Below, piece after piece: positions 26,129 through 33,715 of a DNA stretch of 64,000 nucleotides. The translations under genes were made by a program, and so were the position numbers. The stretch's first letter is position 1; each line of letters starts with the position of its first letter. The stretch comes from an uncultured Lactobacillus sp. (lineage in GTDB: Bacteria > Bacillota > Bacilli > Lactobacillales > Lactobacillaceae). The DNA is taken from the NCBI GenBank assembly GCA_937916845.1, contig CALFSK010000068.1:101806-165805 (forward strand), read 5' to 3'. The notes under the pieces were generated by a model, which searched no databases, was not told the DNA's origin, and worked only from the letters and a program-made list of their open reading frames with translations.

Positions 26129-26740
26129 CTACTTAAATTCAGCAATACCAGACTTACCGATGACTTCTCCAGAACTATCACATTGTTCTGAAACATTAAT
26201 TTTAAAATGTTTCATAGAGGGCGCTTCTTTTGAAATCAATACAAATTTTCCACTGGTTGATATTCCGGGGTGGACGTCTGCATTACTATTGCTGTCATGG
26301 ACATAATTGGCGTTATCTGTATCGGTATATTCAATATTGTCATCTGTAATTATGCCAGCCTTGTAATAACTTAGCGCAAAAGCACGGTTACCAACGTTTT
26401 TTAAAGTATAGTCAATTGTTGTCCGGTAATAAGACTTACCGATGGTTTTCATTTCTTCATCATTATTTTCGGCGGTTGTATAGTTGGATTCTTTATTTAT
26501 TAATTTTTTTTGACTGTATCCAGTTACCTTATACTGAACTATTCCGACTGTACTGGATGTTTTTCCATTTGTGTTTGTAGTTGTAGTCTTATGCTGCTTA
26601 ATCTTATTTTTCAAACTAATGTTTTCGGATTTTAATGAGCTTGTTTTTGCTGACTCATTAGTACCCCCGTTTGAACAAGCGGTTAAAGCTATTCCGACTA
26701 GTAGTGATGCCCCGATTGCTGATAATTTTTTCATGTTCAT
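26129..26740 (-). CDS. Lipoprotein of unknown function
   Basis: A 203-residue lipoprotein with signal MNMKKLSAIGASLLVGIALTAC and the lipidated Cys at about 22. A Ser/Lys-rich, partly coiled-coil stretch (about 30-60) follows. A beta-rich domain then covers about 65-203, including TIDYTLKNVGNRAFALSYYKAGI, reminiscent of the DUF4352/DUF5067-type immunoglobulin-like lipoproteins; this is a loose resemblance. GGGGGAG lies 6 bases before the ATG. A perfect inverted repeat sits in its leader. It lies in the AT-rich island. Confidence 0.7.
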   Translation of the reverse strand: MNMKKLSAIGASLLVGIALTACSNGGTNESAKTSSLKSENISLKNKIKQHKTTTTNTNGKTSSTVGIVQYKVTGYSQKKLINKESNYTTAENNDEEMKTIGKSYYRTTIDYTLKNVGNRAFALSYYKAGIITDDNIEYTDTDNANYVHDSNSNADVHPGISTSGKFVLISKEAPSMKHFKINVSEQCDSSGEVIGKSGIAEFK

Positions 26741-26751
26741 TTAAAACTCCC

Positions 26752-26787
26752 CCAATGATATAATGTTTTAGTAATCGATATCATTGG
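26752..26787 (-). promoter_or_regulatory. Perfect 10-bp inverted repeat in the lipoprotein leader
   Basis: CCAATGATAT (26752-26761) and ATATCATTGG (26778-26787) flank 16 bases. It directly precedes the ribosome site and includes a possible -10 (CATTATATC). It could be an operator or an RNA hairpin occluding the start. Confidence 0.5.
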
Positions 26788-26794
26788 TTCTGTG

Positions 26795-26826
26795 GCGTAC
26801 TGTTACCAGCAGTACGTCATTTTTTG
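26795..26826 (+). terminator. Rightward terminator-like hairpin
   Basis: GCGTACTG and CAGTACGT around TTACCAG, followed by CATTTTTTG. No rightward gene is seen before it, so it may instead be leader structure of the leftward lipoprotein gene. Confidence 0.4.
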
Positions 26827-26897
26827 CTTGTAGAATTTTAAAAAGGGCATCTATAAAATTACCAAATTTCTCTAGGTAAGTAGAATGCTAAGCATTA

Positions 26898-27006
26898 TTG
26901 TGTAATTATCATATTTCAGATATAATCAAATTCAAAAGGGGACAACTTATCCCTATGTATTTATGCGGACACATCTCAAACTCTGGCGGGGGCGGGATGT
27001 GTTTTT
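26898..27006 (+). ncRNA. Candidate small RNA, copy C, with its promoter
   Basis: Promoter TTGTGT (26898) - 17 bases - TATAAT (26921). The transcript is predicted at about 26933-27006. The 5' hairpin AGGGG/TCCCT has changes that keep pairing with respect to copy A. The 3' hairpin ACACATC/GATGTGT holds a G-rich loop (GGCGGGGGCGG) and ends in TTTTT (27002-27006). It converges on the TM2 gene. The G-rich loop could pair with C-rich targets; no target was identified. Confidence 0.6.
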
Positions 27007-27035
27007 ATTTGTAATGTGTCTAAATTGGCGCCATT

Positions 27036-27374
27036 TTAAACAGAACCAGTCCGTCTGCTTAAAATTTCTTGAGCAATACTATTTTCTAATTTTCTTTGAT
27101 CTTCTTGTAACCAACCACCAATTAAAAATAAGTCAACAAGTTCCCATATACCGGTAATGAAAACACCGAAACCAAGCGTTAAGACAGTAATCAGTGTCAT
27201 GGCGATAGCTGAGCCCGTTTTATTCATATAATAGCGATGAGCACCAAATGCCCCTAGAAAAATGCAAAGTAAGTATGCTACAGCTGTGGATTTTTTTCTT
27301 CTTTCAATTTCCGAATTAACGACTAAAAACTCTTCATTTGAAAGCTGACTACGTAGATATTGATTATTGTACAT
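27036..27374 (-). CDS. TM2 domain membrane protein
   Basis: A 112-residue protein. The basic stretch ERRKKS precedes two membrane helices (about residues 30-48 and 56-88) joined by the TM2 hallmark G-A-H-R-Y-Y, with LGAFGAHRYYMNKTGSAIA readable. The C-terminal tail is polar. TM2 proteins are widespread and mostly uncharacterised. The ATG follows GGAGGAATATTTAT. It lies in the AT-rich island and its upstream region resembles modules P1 and P2. Confidence 0.85.
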   Translation of the reverse strand: MYNNQYLRSQLSNEEFLVVNSEIERRKKSTAVAYLLCIFLGAFGAHRYYMNKTGSAIAMTLITVLTLGFGVFITGIWELVDLFLIGGWLQEDQRKLENSIAQEILSRRTGSV

Positions 27375-27847
27375 ATAAATATTCCTCCAAAATAATTAGT
27401 TGTTAGTGCCAACAATGTTTAATTTCTTCAATAGTACACATGATGCATGTGAGTAACTCCTTTCAATAGACACCTTTTATAGACTTGAGGTTTGGTCACA
27501 AACGTTATCGGATGTAAATATCTTATCACACATATACCAGAGATGTACACGATGCTTATTGCCTAAAAATTAGGTCTTGCAATCAAAGTGTTATTATCAG
27601 GAAAAGGAACAGGGGGAAATAGATTTTTAAAAATTGGCGTTAACAGGTGACGACGTGAAATTTATGATGAGCCGTTTTGTAATAATATCTAGTGAGCCGA
27701 GTATAAAATAATCTTGAAAGCCTGTTAGTACCTATCGTTAATCTTTAACCTGGTTACTTAATTTATAGTTCTGTAAAACAGCAAACAGTTATTTCTTGTT
27801 GTGATTTATTTAAAAAATATGTTTTTTAGACTTTTGTTATAAAATAA
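27375..27847. other. AT-rich intergenic stretch
   Basis: The first 130 bases are the TM2 gene's upstream region (module P3, CTTTTATAGACTTGAGG and GGTCACAAACG). The remaining roughly 320 bases show no convincing ORF or RNA. No repeats beyond P3 were noticed. Confidence 0.4.
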
Positions 27848-27880
27848 AAGAGCAACCAGTCTTTAAACCGGTTGCTCCCC
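27848..27880 (-). terminator. Terminator downstream of the 28023-28568 lipoprotein gene
   Basis: Read leftward: GAGCAACCGGT pairs with ACTGGTTGCTC around TTAAAG, followed by TTTTATTTT. It is about 145 bases behind the stop, so the transcript has a long 3' end. Confidence 0.75.
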
Positions 27881-28022
27881 AATATGAACCAATAACTGGC
27901 TTTCAGCAGTGCTTAGGTCAGCGAACGCTCGAACTTTTCTTTACTAATTGTGATACAAGTTCATATTTTGGTAGTCAATTAGTTTAGTCAAGGCCTTGGT
28001 TATAGAAGTGTTTATTGTTACA

Positions 28023-28568
28023 TTACTTGGACCATTTAAAACTAGATGGATTTAATATCTTAGAGTGGCCAATTCGACGGCCATTGTAATGAATGTTTGT
28101 ATAAACTGATGGTGCATCCGGGGCTAATTCTATATTCATCATAACAATTTGAGCACCCGCGAGTCCTTGCAATGATTTGCCGATTTTGGTTTTATCCGTA
28201 TTGTTTAAATTGACAAAATTAGGATTTACATTGGCTATTAGACCACGCGAACTGTATGAAACTGAATCTATATAGGTGGACCAGCTATAATTTTTATTGC
28301 CACCCTTAGCAAACTTTTGATCTTCAATAAGGCTATCTGCAAGGCCCTTGTTATAACTTGCTAGTTTTTCTGGAGATAAATAGTCCAGTGGGTGAGTATT
28401 ATCGCTAGATTTGCTTTCTTTTTTTGAAGCTAATTTCTGATTATCATTGCTTGTGTGAGCTTCAGTTGCCTGACTAGGCGATTCCGCTTCAGCTGCCGAG
28501 GAACTTTCACAGGCCGCTAATGACAAACTTGCTAATACTGCAACCCCTAGAACGATAGCTTTTTTCAT
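28023..28568 (-). CDS. Lipoprotein of unknown function
   Basis: A 181-residue lipoprotein with signal MKKAIVLGVAVLASLSLAAC and the lipidated Cys at 20. A Ser/Glu/Lys-rich linker covers about 21-60. A folded domain follows (about 62-181) with LSPEKLASYNKGLADSLIED and a beta-rich end. No family is recognised. GGGGGG precedes the ATG. An 18-codon upstream frame (MENIEHNITTNYFGGNHL) ends across the start codon and could couple translation; this is speculative. Shares its upstream module with the broken lipoprotein gene. Confidence 0.7.
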   Translation of the reverse strand: MKKAIVLGVAVLASLSLAACESSSAAEAESPSQATEAHTSNDNQKLASKKESKSSDNTHPLDYLSPEKLASYNKGLADSLIEDQKFAKGGNKNYSWSTYIDSVSYSSRGLIANVNPNFVNLNNTDKTKIGKSLQGLAGAQIVMMNIELAPDAPSVYTNIHYNGRRIGHSKILNPSSFKWSK

Positions 28569-28761
28569 AAATGATTCCCCCCAAAGTAATTAGTGGTAAT
28601 ATTGTGTTCAATGTTTTCCATAATGCAATAAAGCTAGCTATTCCTTTCTATCGACACCTTTTACTGACTTGAGATTTTTGGTCATAGATGGCTTAAAAAA
28701 GTGAACGTTCCATTATTTAATAATTACGTTAACGCGAAGAGTTTTATTTTTAAGATAGAAC
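28569..28761 (-). repeat. 5' module P2
   Basis: Related to P1 (25802-25997): TTGAGATTTTTGGTCA, then ATTATTTAATAATTACGTTAAC, then TTTTTAAGATAGAAC. It carries the promoter region of the lipoprotein gene; a possible TTGCAT with an AT-rich -10 lies near 28590-28625. Confidence 0.55.
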
Positions 28762-28804
28762 AAAAAAATGCGATTCACTCCACAACTTTTTGAGTGAATC
28801 GCAT
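28762..28804 (-). terminator. Terminator of the IIA-like gene
   Basis: ATGCGATTCACT pairs with AGTGAATCGCAT; on the minus strand it is followed by seven T. Confidence 0.9.
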
Positions 28805-28821
28805 CTTAGCTTTAATAATCT

Positions 28822-29205
28822 TTAATAGTTAAACGCGTAGGATTGATGTTCAACTTTTGTTGCTTGGGCACTAATCTGTTCGCAAGTCACAACGGCTGTC
28901 TTTGACAGATTCTGACTCAACGTCCCCAGCAAACTAATTGGTGAGACGCTATCGCCAATGCGAACTTGCCATTCAAAGTTACCGGTTTGGGCAGTTAATG
29001 CTAGCCGATAGGACTGACCGTCTAAGCCAATGATCCGGGCACTATTGTCACTCAAAGCGACAATTTCACCATCCAGTGGAGCGTAAACAGCTAAATCAGT
29101 GGGATGGATTGCTAGTAAAAGTGCGGAATCATTGGATAACGTAACGTGGTGTCCACGCACGGGTGCGGATAATTTAAACGCTGTTTTTCGATGCCAAAAC
29201 CACAT
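28822..29205 (-). CDS. PTS IIA(Glc)-like protein lacking the active-site histidine
   Basis: A 127-residue protein with the EIIA-Glc beta-barrel pattern: LSAPVRGHHVTLS near the start, then AIHPTDLAVYAPLDGEIVAL, and a late IGDSVSPISLLGTL. In true IIA-Glc the next strand carries the phosphorylated His (xLIHIGIDTV). Here it reads YRLALTAQTG, with no His. The protein is therefore unlikely to pass phosphate and may be a regulatory or vestigial domain. GGAGG lies before the ATG. It sits alone, divergent from the mvaS pair. Confidence 0.72.
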   Translation of the reverse strand: MWFWHRKTAFKLSAPVRGHHVTLSNDSALLLAIHPTDLAVYAPLDGEIVALSDNSARIIGLDGQSYRLALTAQTGNFEWQVRIGDSVSPISLLGTLSQNLSKTAVVTCEQISAQATKVEHQSYAFNY

Positions 29206-29322
29206 AATGATAACCTCCCGGATGAATGATTGTGAGTCTTTCCTAACTGCACCCTTAATGTACGTTATGAAACGCGTCCCATGTCAAGCGATTCTCAGCA
29301 ATAAATTTTAGATGACCCATGC

Positions 29323-29328
29323 TATAAT
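29323..29328 (+). promoter_or_regulatory. Extended -10 promoter before the 29366 gene and mvaS
   Basis: TATAAT at 29323-29328 preceded by TGC (29320-29322); no good -35 is seen. Confidence 0.5.
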
Positions 29329-29365
29329 TTAAGTAATGATTAGTGCGCCTTCGGGAGGTGATTTC

Positions 29366-29758
29366 TTGGATTTCATTGACTTAACGCCAATCGCGTTGCA
29401 CCATACACCTTTAGGAACACGCCAGCAGTTGCCTAAGTTACATGATCGGCAGCTTGACTGGCCCAAAGTTGCCGCTTTGATTCGTGATAATGCGGACGTG
29501 ATTAGTCAGTTAGAGGCGGGTTTAGCTGAAGATTGGCTAAATACGCACGGCATTATCTGGGATGATCAGTTGGGCTATCACCGTTATCCAAATGATAACC
29601 GTGAGTTTGACGGGGCCGTCTTCTGGGCGGCTTCAACGTGGGCAACCCCAGCGATTTTAGTGACGTTTCATAATGAAAGGACGCAAGCATTCAGTTGCTT
29701 TGCTTCAGGTTGTGATCCTGACTTTCATTATTTGGGCTCGCTCGGAAAAACTGATTAA
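29366..29758 (+). CDS. Hypothetical protein upstream of mvaS (130 aa)
   Basis: A soluble protein, about LDFIDLTPIALHHTPLGTRQ onward with fMet at the TTG start. TTG at 29366 is chosen because a near-perfect GGGAGGTGAT site lies 5 bases before it; an in-frame ATG at 29336 has no site. Trp-rich middle and C-terminal parts (GAVFWAASTWATPAIL) suggest a compact fold. Family not recognised. It probably shares the mvaS transcript (36 bases apart). Confidence 0.65.
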   Translation: MDFIDLTPIALHHTPLGTRQQLPKLHDRQLDWPKVAALIRDNADVISQLEAGLAEDWLNTHGIIWDDQLGYHRYPNDNREFDGAVFWAASTWATPAILVTFHNERTQAFSCFASGCDPDFHYLGSLGKTD

Positions 29759-29794
29759 TCAAGAAATTGGTATTAACAAATTGGAGGAATTGAC

Positions 29795-30964
29795 GTGAAG
29801 GTTGGAATCGATAAGATGCATTTTGCATCGTCACACTTGTACGTAGACATGACGGAACTGGCGCGTGCACGGGGCGCTGAACCGGATAAGTATTTGATTG
29901 GAATTGGTCAAGCTCAAATGGCCGTTATTCCACCAAGTCAAGATATTGTGACCTTAGCAGCCAACGCGGCTTATCCGATGTTAACGCAGGCCGATATTGA
30001 TGCTATCGATTTGCTAATAGTTGGGACAGAATCTGGAATCGATAATTCGAAAGCTAGTGCAATTTATGTTGCCCGGTTATTAGGCTTAAATCGGCGTTGC
30101 CGGACGATTGAAATGAAAGAGGCGTGCTATGCTGGTACGGCTGGTGTTCAGCTCGCACAAGAGCACGTCCGGGTTCACCCAGATAAGAAAGCGTTAGTCA
30201 TCGGTGCCGATATTGCACGCTACGGGCTCAACACCCCCGGAGAACCAACTCAGGGTGGCGGGGCAGTTGCGATGCTAATCAGTGCTGATCCGCAAGTTTT
30301 GGCCTTGGGAACGGATTCGACCTTACTTAGTCAAGACGTTATGGATTTTTGGCGGCCACTATACCGCAGTGAAGCGTTAGTCGATGGCAAGTATTCGTCA
30401 AATATTTATGTTGATTACTTTCAAGACGTGTTCAAGGGTTACTTGTCGGAAACCAAAACCCGTGCTGAAGATCTAACGGCCTTAGTTTTTCACTTGCCAT
30501 ATACAAAGATGGGACTTAAAGCCTTACGGAGTGCTTTGCCAATGGTCAGTGAAACTAAACAAGAAGCCTGGGTGGCACACTTTGAATGTGCCCGGAAGTT
30601 GAATCGGCAGGTCGGCAATCTGTATACTGGATCGTTATACCTGAGTTTATTATCACAACTCCTTACTGATCCAGATCTTCAGGTGGGTAACGAACTAGGA
30701 CTCTTTAGTTACGGTTCTGGAGCCGAAGGTGAATTCTACACTGGCATCATCCAACCCGACTACTTAAACGGTATCGACCTAGGATTACCACAGCGATTGG
30801 CACGTCGTCAGCGGGTAGACGTTGTGACCTATGAAAAAAGTTTCAATCAGCAACTTGCCTGGGAAGCAACGGATCAAACGATTGACTATCACACGGATCC
30901 ACACCGGTTTGTGTTAACCGGACAACGTGATGAACAGCGTCAGTATTTAGATCAATGGGCGTAA
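29795..30964 (+). CDS. mvaS: Hydroxymethylglutaryl-CoA synthase
   Basis: A 389-residue thiolase-fold enzyme of the mevalonate pathway, condensing acetyl-CoA with acetoacetyl-CoA. The catalytic Glu79 (VGTESGID), Cys111 (KEACYAGT) and His233 (FHLPYTKMG) are all present at the positions known for Gram-positive MvaS. Lactic acid bacteria make isoprenoids this way, supplying substrate for UppS (41416). GGAGGAATTGAC precedes the GTG start. A terminator follows. Confidence 0.96.
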   Translation: MKVGIDKMHFASSHLYVDMTELARARGAEPDKYLIGIGQAQMAVIPPSQDIVTLAANAAYPMLTQADIDAIDLLIVGTESGIDNSKASAIYVARLLGLNRRCRTIEMKEACYAGTAGVQLAQEHVRVHPDKKALVIGADIARYGLNTPGEPTQGGGAVAMLISADPQVLALGTDSTLLSQDVMDFWRPLYRSEALVDGKYSSNIYVDYFQDVFKGYLSETKTRAEDLTALVFHLPYTKMGLKALRSALPMVSETKQEAWVAHFECARKLNRQVGNLYTGSLYLSLLSQLLTDPDLQVGNELGLFSYGSGAEGEFYTGIIQPDYLNGIDLGLPQRLARRQRVDVVTYEKSFNQQLAWEATDQTIDYHTDPHRFVLTGQRDEQRQYLDQWA

Positions 30965-30968
30965 ATGA

Positions 30969-31009
30969 AAAAGCTTGTCAGTACCAATGATTTGGCCTGA
31001 CAAGCTTTT
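30969..31009. terminator. Bidirectional terminator
   Basis: AAAAGCTTGTCAG pairs perfectly with CTGACAAGCTTTT between mvaS and a converging gene. Confidence 0.9.
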
Positions 31010-31011
31010 GT

Positions 31012-31659
31012 CTATTTATTTAAATTGTTAGTTATGACTTGACCATCTTTAACGCTAACTAGCGTGGCGTCAGTTTTACCGGGTTCGAGTAACCGAATGG
31101 TATAGCCAGAAGTTAGGTTCTTTTTCAAGGATTTCGATAGTGACTTGAAGTTAGTGGTAATGGTTGTAATGGCCTTTTGATTATCCGTGGGGTGCGCTTT
31201 AATGATTTTTAATGATTTAACGTACTTTTTCCCAGTGGGGGTAATCGTGAAGGTTTTAGAAGCTTTGTCGAACGCAACCGTGCCAACACCCTTATAGTTG
31301 CTTTGCAACTGTTTGAGAATGTTTTCTTCCTTCAACTTAGTGGTGGCAGCGGCCCGTTTTTGGCTGTCTTCATTGAAGATGACTTGTGAGGAGCCTAGCT
31401 TAGCACGACTGCTTTTATTGGTGACTGACGAAGAAGAAGCGGCTTTCTTTTTGGCCGTAGTCGATGACTTTTGGTTATAAGGCCAATAAGGTAACTTAAC
31501 AATCGCGTAGCCGGTCACCAAGGCGCTTAAAACCGCAACCCCGGCTAAAAACTTCCAGCCCCCGCCACTTTGACGAGCGGAAATAACTGAAAATAGAGCT
31601 AATAAAAAAACAAGAAAGCCAATAATGGCTAAGAATAACATGAGACCAACTCCCGACAT
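31012..31659 (-). CDS. Membrane-anchored protein of unknown function (215 aa)
   Basis: Two membrane helices (about residues 5-25 and 35-55) are followed by a Ser/Lys-rich linker (about 64-90) and a roughly 120-residue outer domain rich in Lys and Thr (VAFDKASKTFTITPTGKKY). Topology suggests the C-terminal domain lies outside. No family name can be given; similar orphan membrane proteins occur in lactobacilli. Single gene converging on mvaS. Confidence 0.7.
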   Translation of the reverse strand: MSGVGLMLFLAIIGFLVFLLALFSVISARQSGGGWKFLAGVAVLSALVTGYAIVKLPYWPYNQKSSTTAKKKAASSSSVTNKSSRAKLGSSQVIFNEDSQKRAAATTKLKEENILKQLQSNYKGVGTVAFDKASKTFTITPTGKKYVKSLKIIKAHPTDNQKAITTITTNFKSLSKSLKKNLTSGYTIRLLEPGKTDATLVSVKDGQVITNNLNK

Positions 31660-31761
31660 TTGAAATAGTATAACTATTATACCATTGAACTATTCGCTCA
31701 CCGGTATAGAATTGGAAAATAATGTGTAAAGTTCTAAAAACAGCGGAATGGAAGTGGTAGG

Positions 31762-32403
31762 GTGCCAAACTTATTTTTACCAAGTCATCCAGAAAATCAA
31801 GCGGCAATGGCCGCCTATATGCGTGATCAGTTTGATTTCTTGGGAGTCAAAACTCCCGAGCGTCGTCAACTAACTGCGCCAGTCCAACGGCTAAGCAAAC
31901 AACTTTCTTTAGAAGAGCTGAGCCAGTGGTTGGCGTTTTACTATCAGCAACCGTATCGTGAATATCAGTACGTCGCAATCGACCTTGCGCTGGCTAATGT
32001 TCGGCGACTAACGCCTGAACAGATCCAATGGTGCGTGCAACAAGTGACCGTTAAGCCGTGGTGGGATAGTGTGGATGCCTGGCGCAAAGTCATAGCGACC
32101 TGGATCTTTCAACACTCGGCGTTAGCTGACTGCGGCGCACAATTTTTGACGGCGGACGACTTATGGCTGCGTCGGGTCGGGATAACGCTTCAGTTAGGTC
32201 AAAAGGGCGCCACCGATAAAAAATATTTACGACGTGCAATCGAGCTAAATCACACTGATAATGACTTTTTTATTCAAAAGGCGATTGGTTGGGCACTTAG
32301 AGACTATGCGAAAACGGACCCAGCATGGGTCAAAGCGACCTTAGCCACGGTGCCTTTATCCAAATTGGCCCAACGTGAAGCCCAAAAACATCTAAAAAAA
32401 TGA
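31762..32403 (+). CDS. AlkD-like DNA alkylation repair protein
   Basis: A 213-residue all-helical ARM/HEAT-repeat protein of the DNA alkylation repair family, glycosylases that remove N3/N7-alkylated purines without base flipping. Family motifs: KPWWDSVDAW (about residues 93-102), TADDLWLRRVGI and NDFFIQKAIGWALRDYAK (about 172-189). The GTG start follows a weak GGAAG site. Single gene; lexA lies just beyond but on the other strand. Confidence 0.85.
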   Translation: MPNLFLPSHPENQAAMAAYMRDQFDFLGVKTPERRQLTAPVQRLSKQLSLEELSQWLAFYYQQPYREYQYVAIDLALANVRRLTPEQIQWCVQQVTVKPWWDSVDAWRKVIATWIFQHSALADCGAQFLTADDLWLRRVGITLQLGQKGATDKKYLRRAIELNHTDNDFFIQKAIGWALRDYAKTDPAWVKATLATVPLSKLAQREAQKHLKK

Positions 32404-32405
32404 GA

Positions 32406-32516
32406 GTGGGATAAAAGACGGTTTGCTACCGAGCATAGCCTAGGAATACGAATGATTGTGCATTTTCAATCGTTCGTATTTCGTAGCTAAGCGGAGGGAG
32501 CAGTCTTTTATCGCAC
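32406..32516. repeat. Long hairpin element (candidate dispersed repeat or RNA)
   Basis: Outer arms GTGGGATAAAAGAC (32406-32419) and GTCTTTTATCGCAC (32503-32516) pair with one mismatch. Inner arms AATACGAATGATTG (32445-32458) and CAATCGTTCGTATT (32467-32480) pair with one G-T. The stretch lies between converging genes and has no ORF. The GAGAGTGGGA opening resembles short dispersed elements of lactobacilli, from memory. Confidence 0.55.
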
Positions 32517-32543
32517 GTTTCGACTATAAATATTCGGAGATGC

Positions 32544-32576
32544 AAAAAAAGAGTTTGGGTTTTGTTCCAAACTCTT
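32544..32576 (-). terminator. lexA terminator
   Basis: Read leftward: AAGAGTTTGG pairs with CCAAACTCTT, followed by seven T. Confidence 0.88.
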
Positions 32577-32587
32577 AAATCGTCAGG

Positions 32588-33217
32588 CTAATAGAGCATG
32601 TCGCGGTACAAGCCGACAACTTTACCTAAAATTGAAACGTCATTTAAAATGATTGGGGCCATCGTGTCGTTTTCTGGTTGCAACCGGTAATGGTCAGCTT
32701 CCTTGAAGAATCGTTTACACGTGGCTTCGTTTTCGTCGGTCATCGCAATGACAATGTCGCCGTTATCAGCGGAACTTTGACGGCGAATAATAACTTGGTC
32801 GCCGTTTAAAATTCCGATGTTGATCATACTTTCACCACGGATGGTTAGCATGAAGAGGTCCCCGCCAAAAGATTCTAAGTCCTTTGGAATTGGGAAGTAG
32901 TCGGTGGCATCTTGAACGGCTAAGATTGGTTGGCCGGCGGTAACCGTTCCGAGTACGGGAATTTGATGGGGCGTCGTTTCAACGCCGAGGGCTTCAAAAC
33001 CTGCGGCTGTAACTTCAATTGCCCGGGGCTTCGTTGGGTCCTTTTCAATGAACCCTTTCTTTTCTAGTCGTGCAATGTGACCATGAACGGTTGAAGTCGA
33101 AGACAAGTCAACGGCTTCGCCAATTTCACGGACGGTTGGCGGATATCCTTTTTCATTGACGCGTTCATAAATAAAACGAAGAACGGCCATTTGTTTGCTT
33201 TCCGATGTTTTACTCAT
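32588..33217 (-). CDS. lexA: SOS repressor LexA
   Basis: A 209-residue repressor and self-cleaving serine protease. The N-terminal winged helix covers residues 1-65 ([20 protein letters not shown]). The cleavage site Ala94-Gly95 lies in TVTAGQP, catalytic Ser130 in GESMIN, and Lys168 in ATCKRF. RecA-ssDNA triggers cleavage and SOS induction. An SOS box upstream (33285-33298) indicates autorepression. Divergent from the ynzC-like gene, as in Bacillus. Confidence 0.97.
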   Translation of the reverse strand: MSKTSESKQMAVLRFIYERVNEKGYPPTVREIGEAVDLSSTSTVHGHIARLEKKGFIEKDPTKPRAIEVTAAGFEALGVETTPHQIPVLGTVTAGQPILAVQDATDYFPIPKDLESFGGDLFMLTIRGESMINIGILNGDQVIIRRQSSADNGDIVIAMTDENEATCKRFFKEADHYRLQPENDTMAPIILNDVSILGKVVGLYRDMLY

Positions 33218-33284
33218 CTTGGCACCTCATTTAATATTTTCTTTAATGATTTGTCCCAATTGTAGCATAGCTTTTCGACGCTTT

Positions 33285-33298
33285 CAAACAAATGTTCG
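33285..33298 (-). promoter_or_regulatory. LexA (SOS) box
   Basis: Minus strand reads CGAACATTTGTTTG, close to the Gram-positive SOS consensus CGAACRNRYGTTYG, 68 bases before the lexA start. Confidence 0.75.
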
Positions 33299-33316
33299 GT
33301 TGACAAATACTTTTAA

Positions 33317-33345
33317 TTGATTTAGGGTCAATTCTCGTGTATTCT
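33317..33345 (+). promoter_or_regulatory. Promoter of the ynzC-like gene
   Basis: TTGATT at 33317-33322, 17 bases, TATTCT at 33340-33345. A TTGACA at 33300 touches the SOS box but has no good -10. Confidence 0.5.
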
Positions 33346-33372
33346 ATTCTTGTTTTGAAAGGAGCACTTACA

Positions 33373-33612
33373 TTGATTTCAAAAGAATTATTAAATCGAA
33401 TCAACGAGTTAGCCCACAAAGCGAAGGCTGAGGGCTTAACCGAATTAGAAGAAGTTGAACGTAAGGATTTACGTCAGAAGTACTTAAAGGAATTTCGGGC
33501 CGGTTTTCGGCAACAAGTTGAATCGCTACAAGTTTTTGACAAGCAGGGTAAGGAAGTTACACCAGAAAAAGTTCGCAATATTCAACGCGAACGGGGCTTG
33601 CGGAATGATTAA
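33373..33612 (+). CDS. DUF896/YnzC family protein (UPF0291)
   Basis: A 79-residue helical cytosolic protein beginning (M)ISKELLNRINELAHKAKAEG and containing RKDLRQKYLKEFRAGFRQQ, the DUF896 signature. The TTG at 33373, 8 bases behind AAAGGAG, is chosen over an upstream GTG/ATG-type start at 33337. In Bacillus subtilis ynzC lies in the LexA-controlled yneA operon; here it is divergent from lexA, so DNA-damage control is possible but unproven. Confidence 0.9.
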   Translation: MISKELLNRINELAHKAKAEGLTELEEVERKDLRQKYLKEFRAGFRQQVESLQVFDKQGKEVTPEKVRNIQRERGLRND

Positions 33613-33715
33613 CCGTTTTCAGGAAAATTTGTTATTCGACAAATTTTCCTTTTCTTTTATTATTAATTTGTGTAGACTAGTTTATTGAAGACTGTAATAA
33701 GGGAGGGAACAGGGA

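Noticed and set aside
26963-27157. 64-codon plus-strand ORF across copy C and the TM2 gene
   Set aside because: It starts within the RNA hairpin and continues antisense to the TM2 helices; no ribosome site.
33300-33328. TTGACA next to the SOS box as the ynzC-like gene's promoter under LexA
   Set aside because: No acceptable -10 lies 16-18 bases on. TTGATT-17-TATTCT further right is better, leaving LexA control of that gene unproven.
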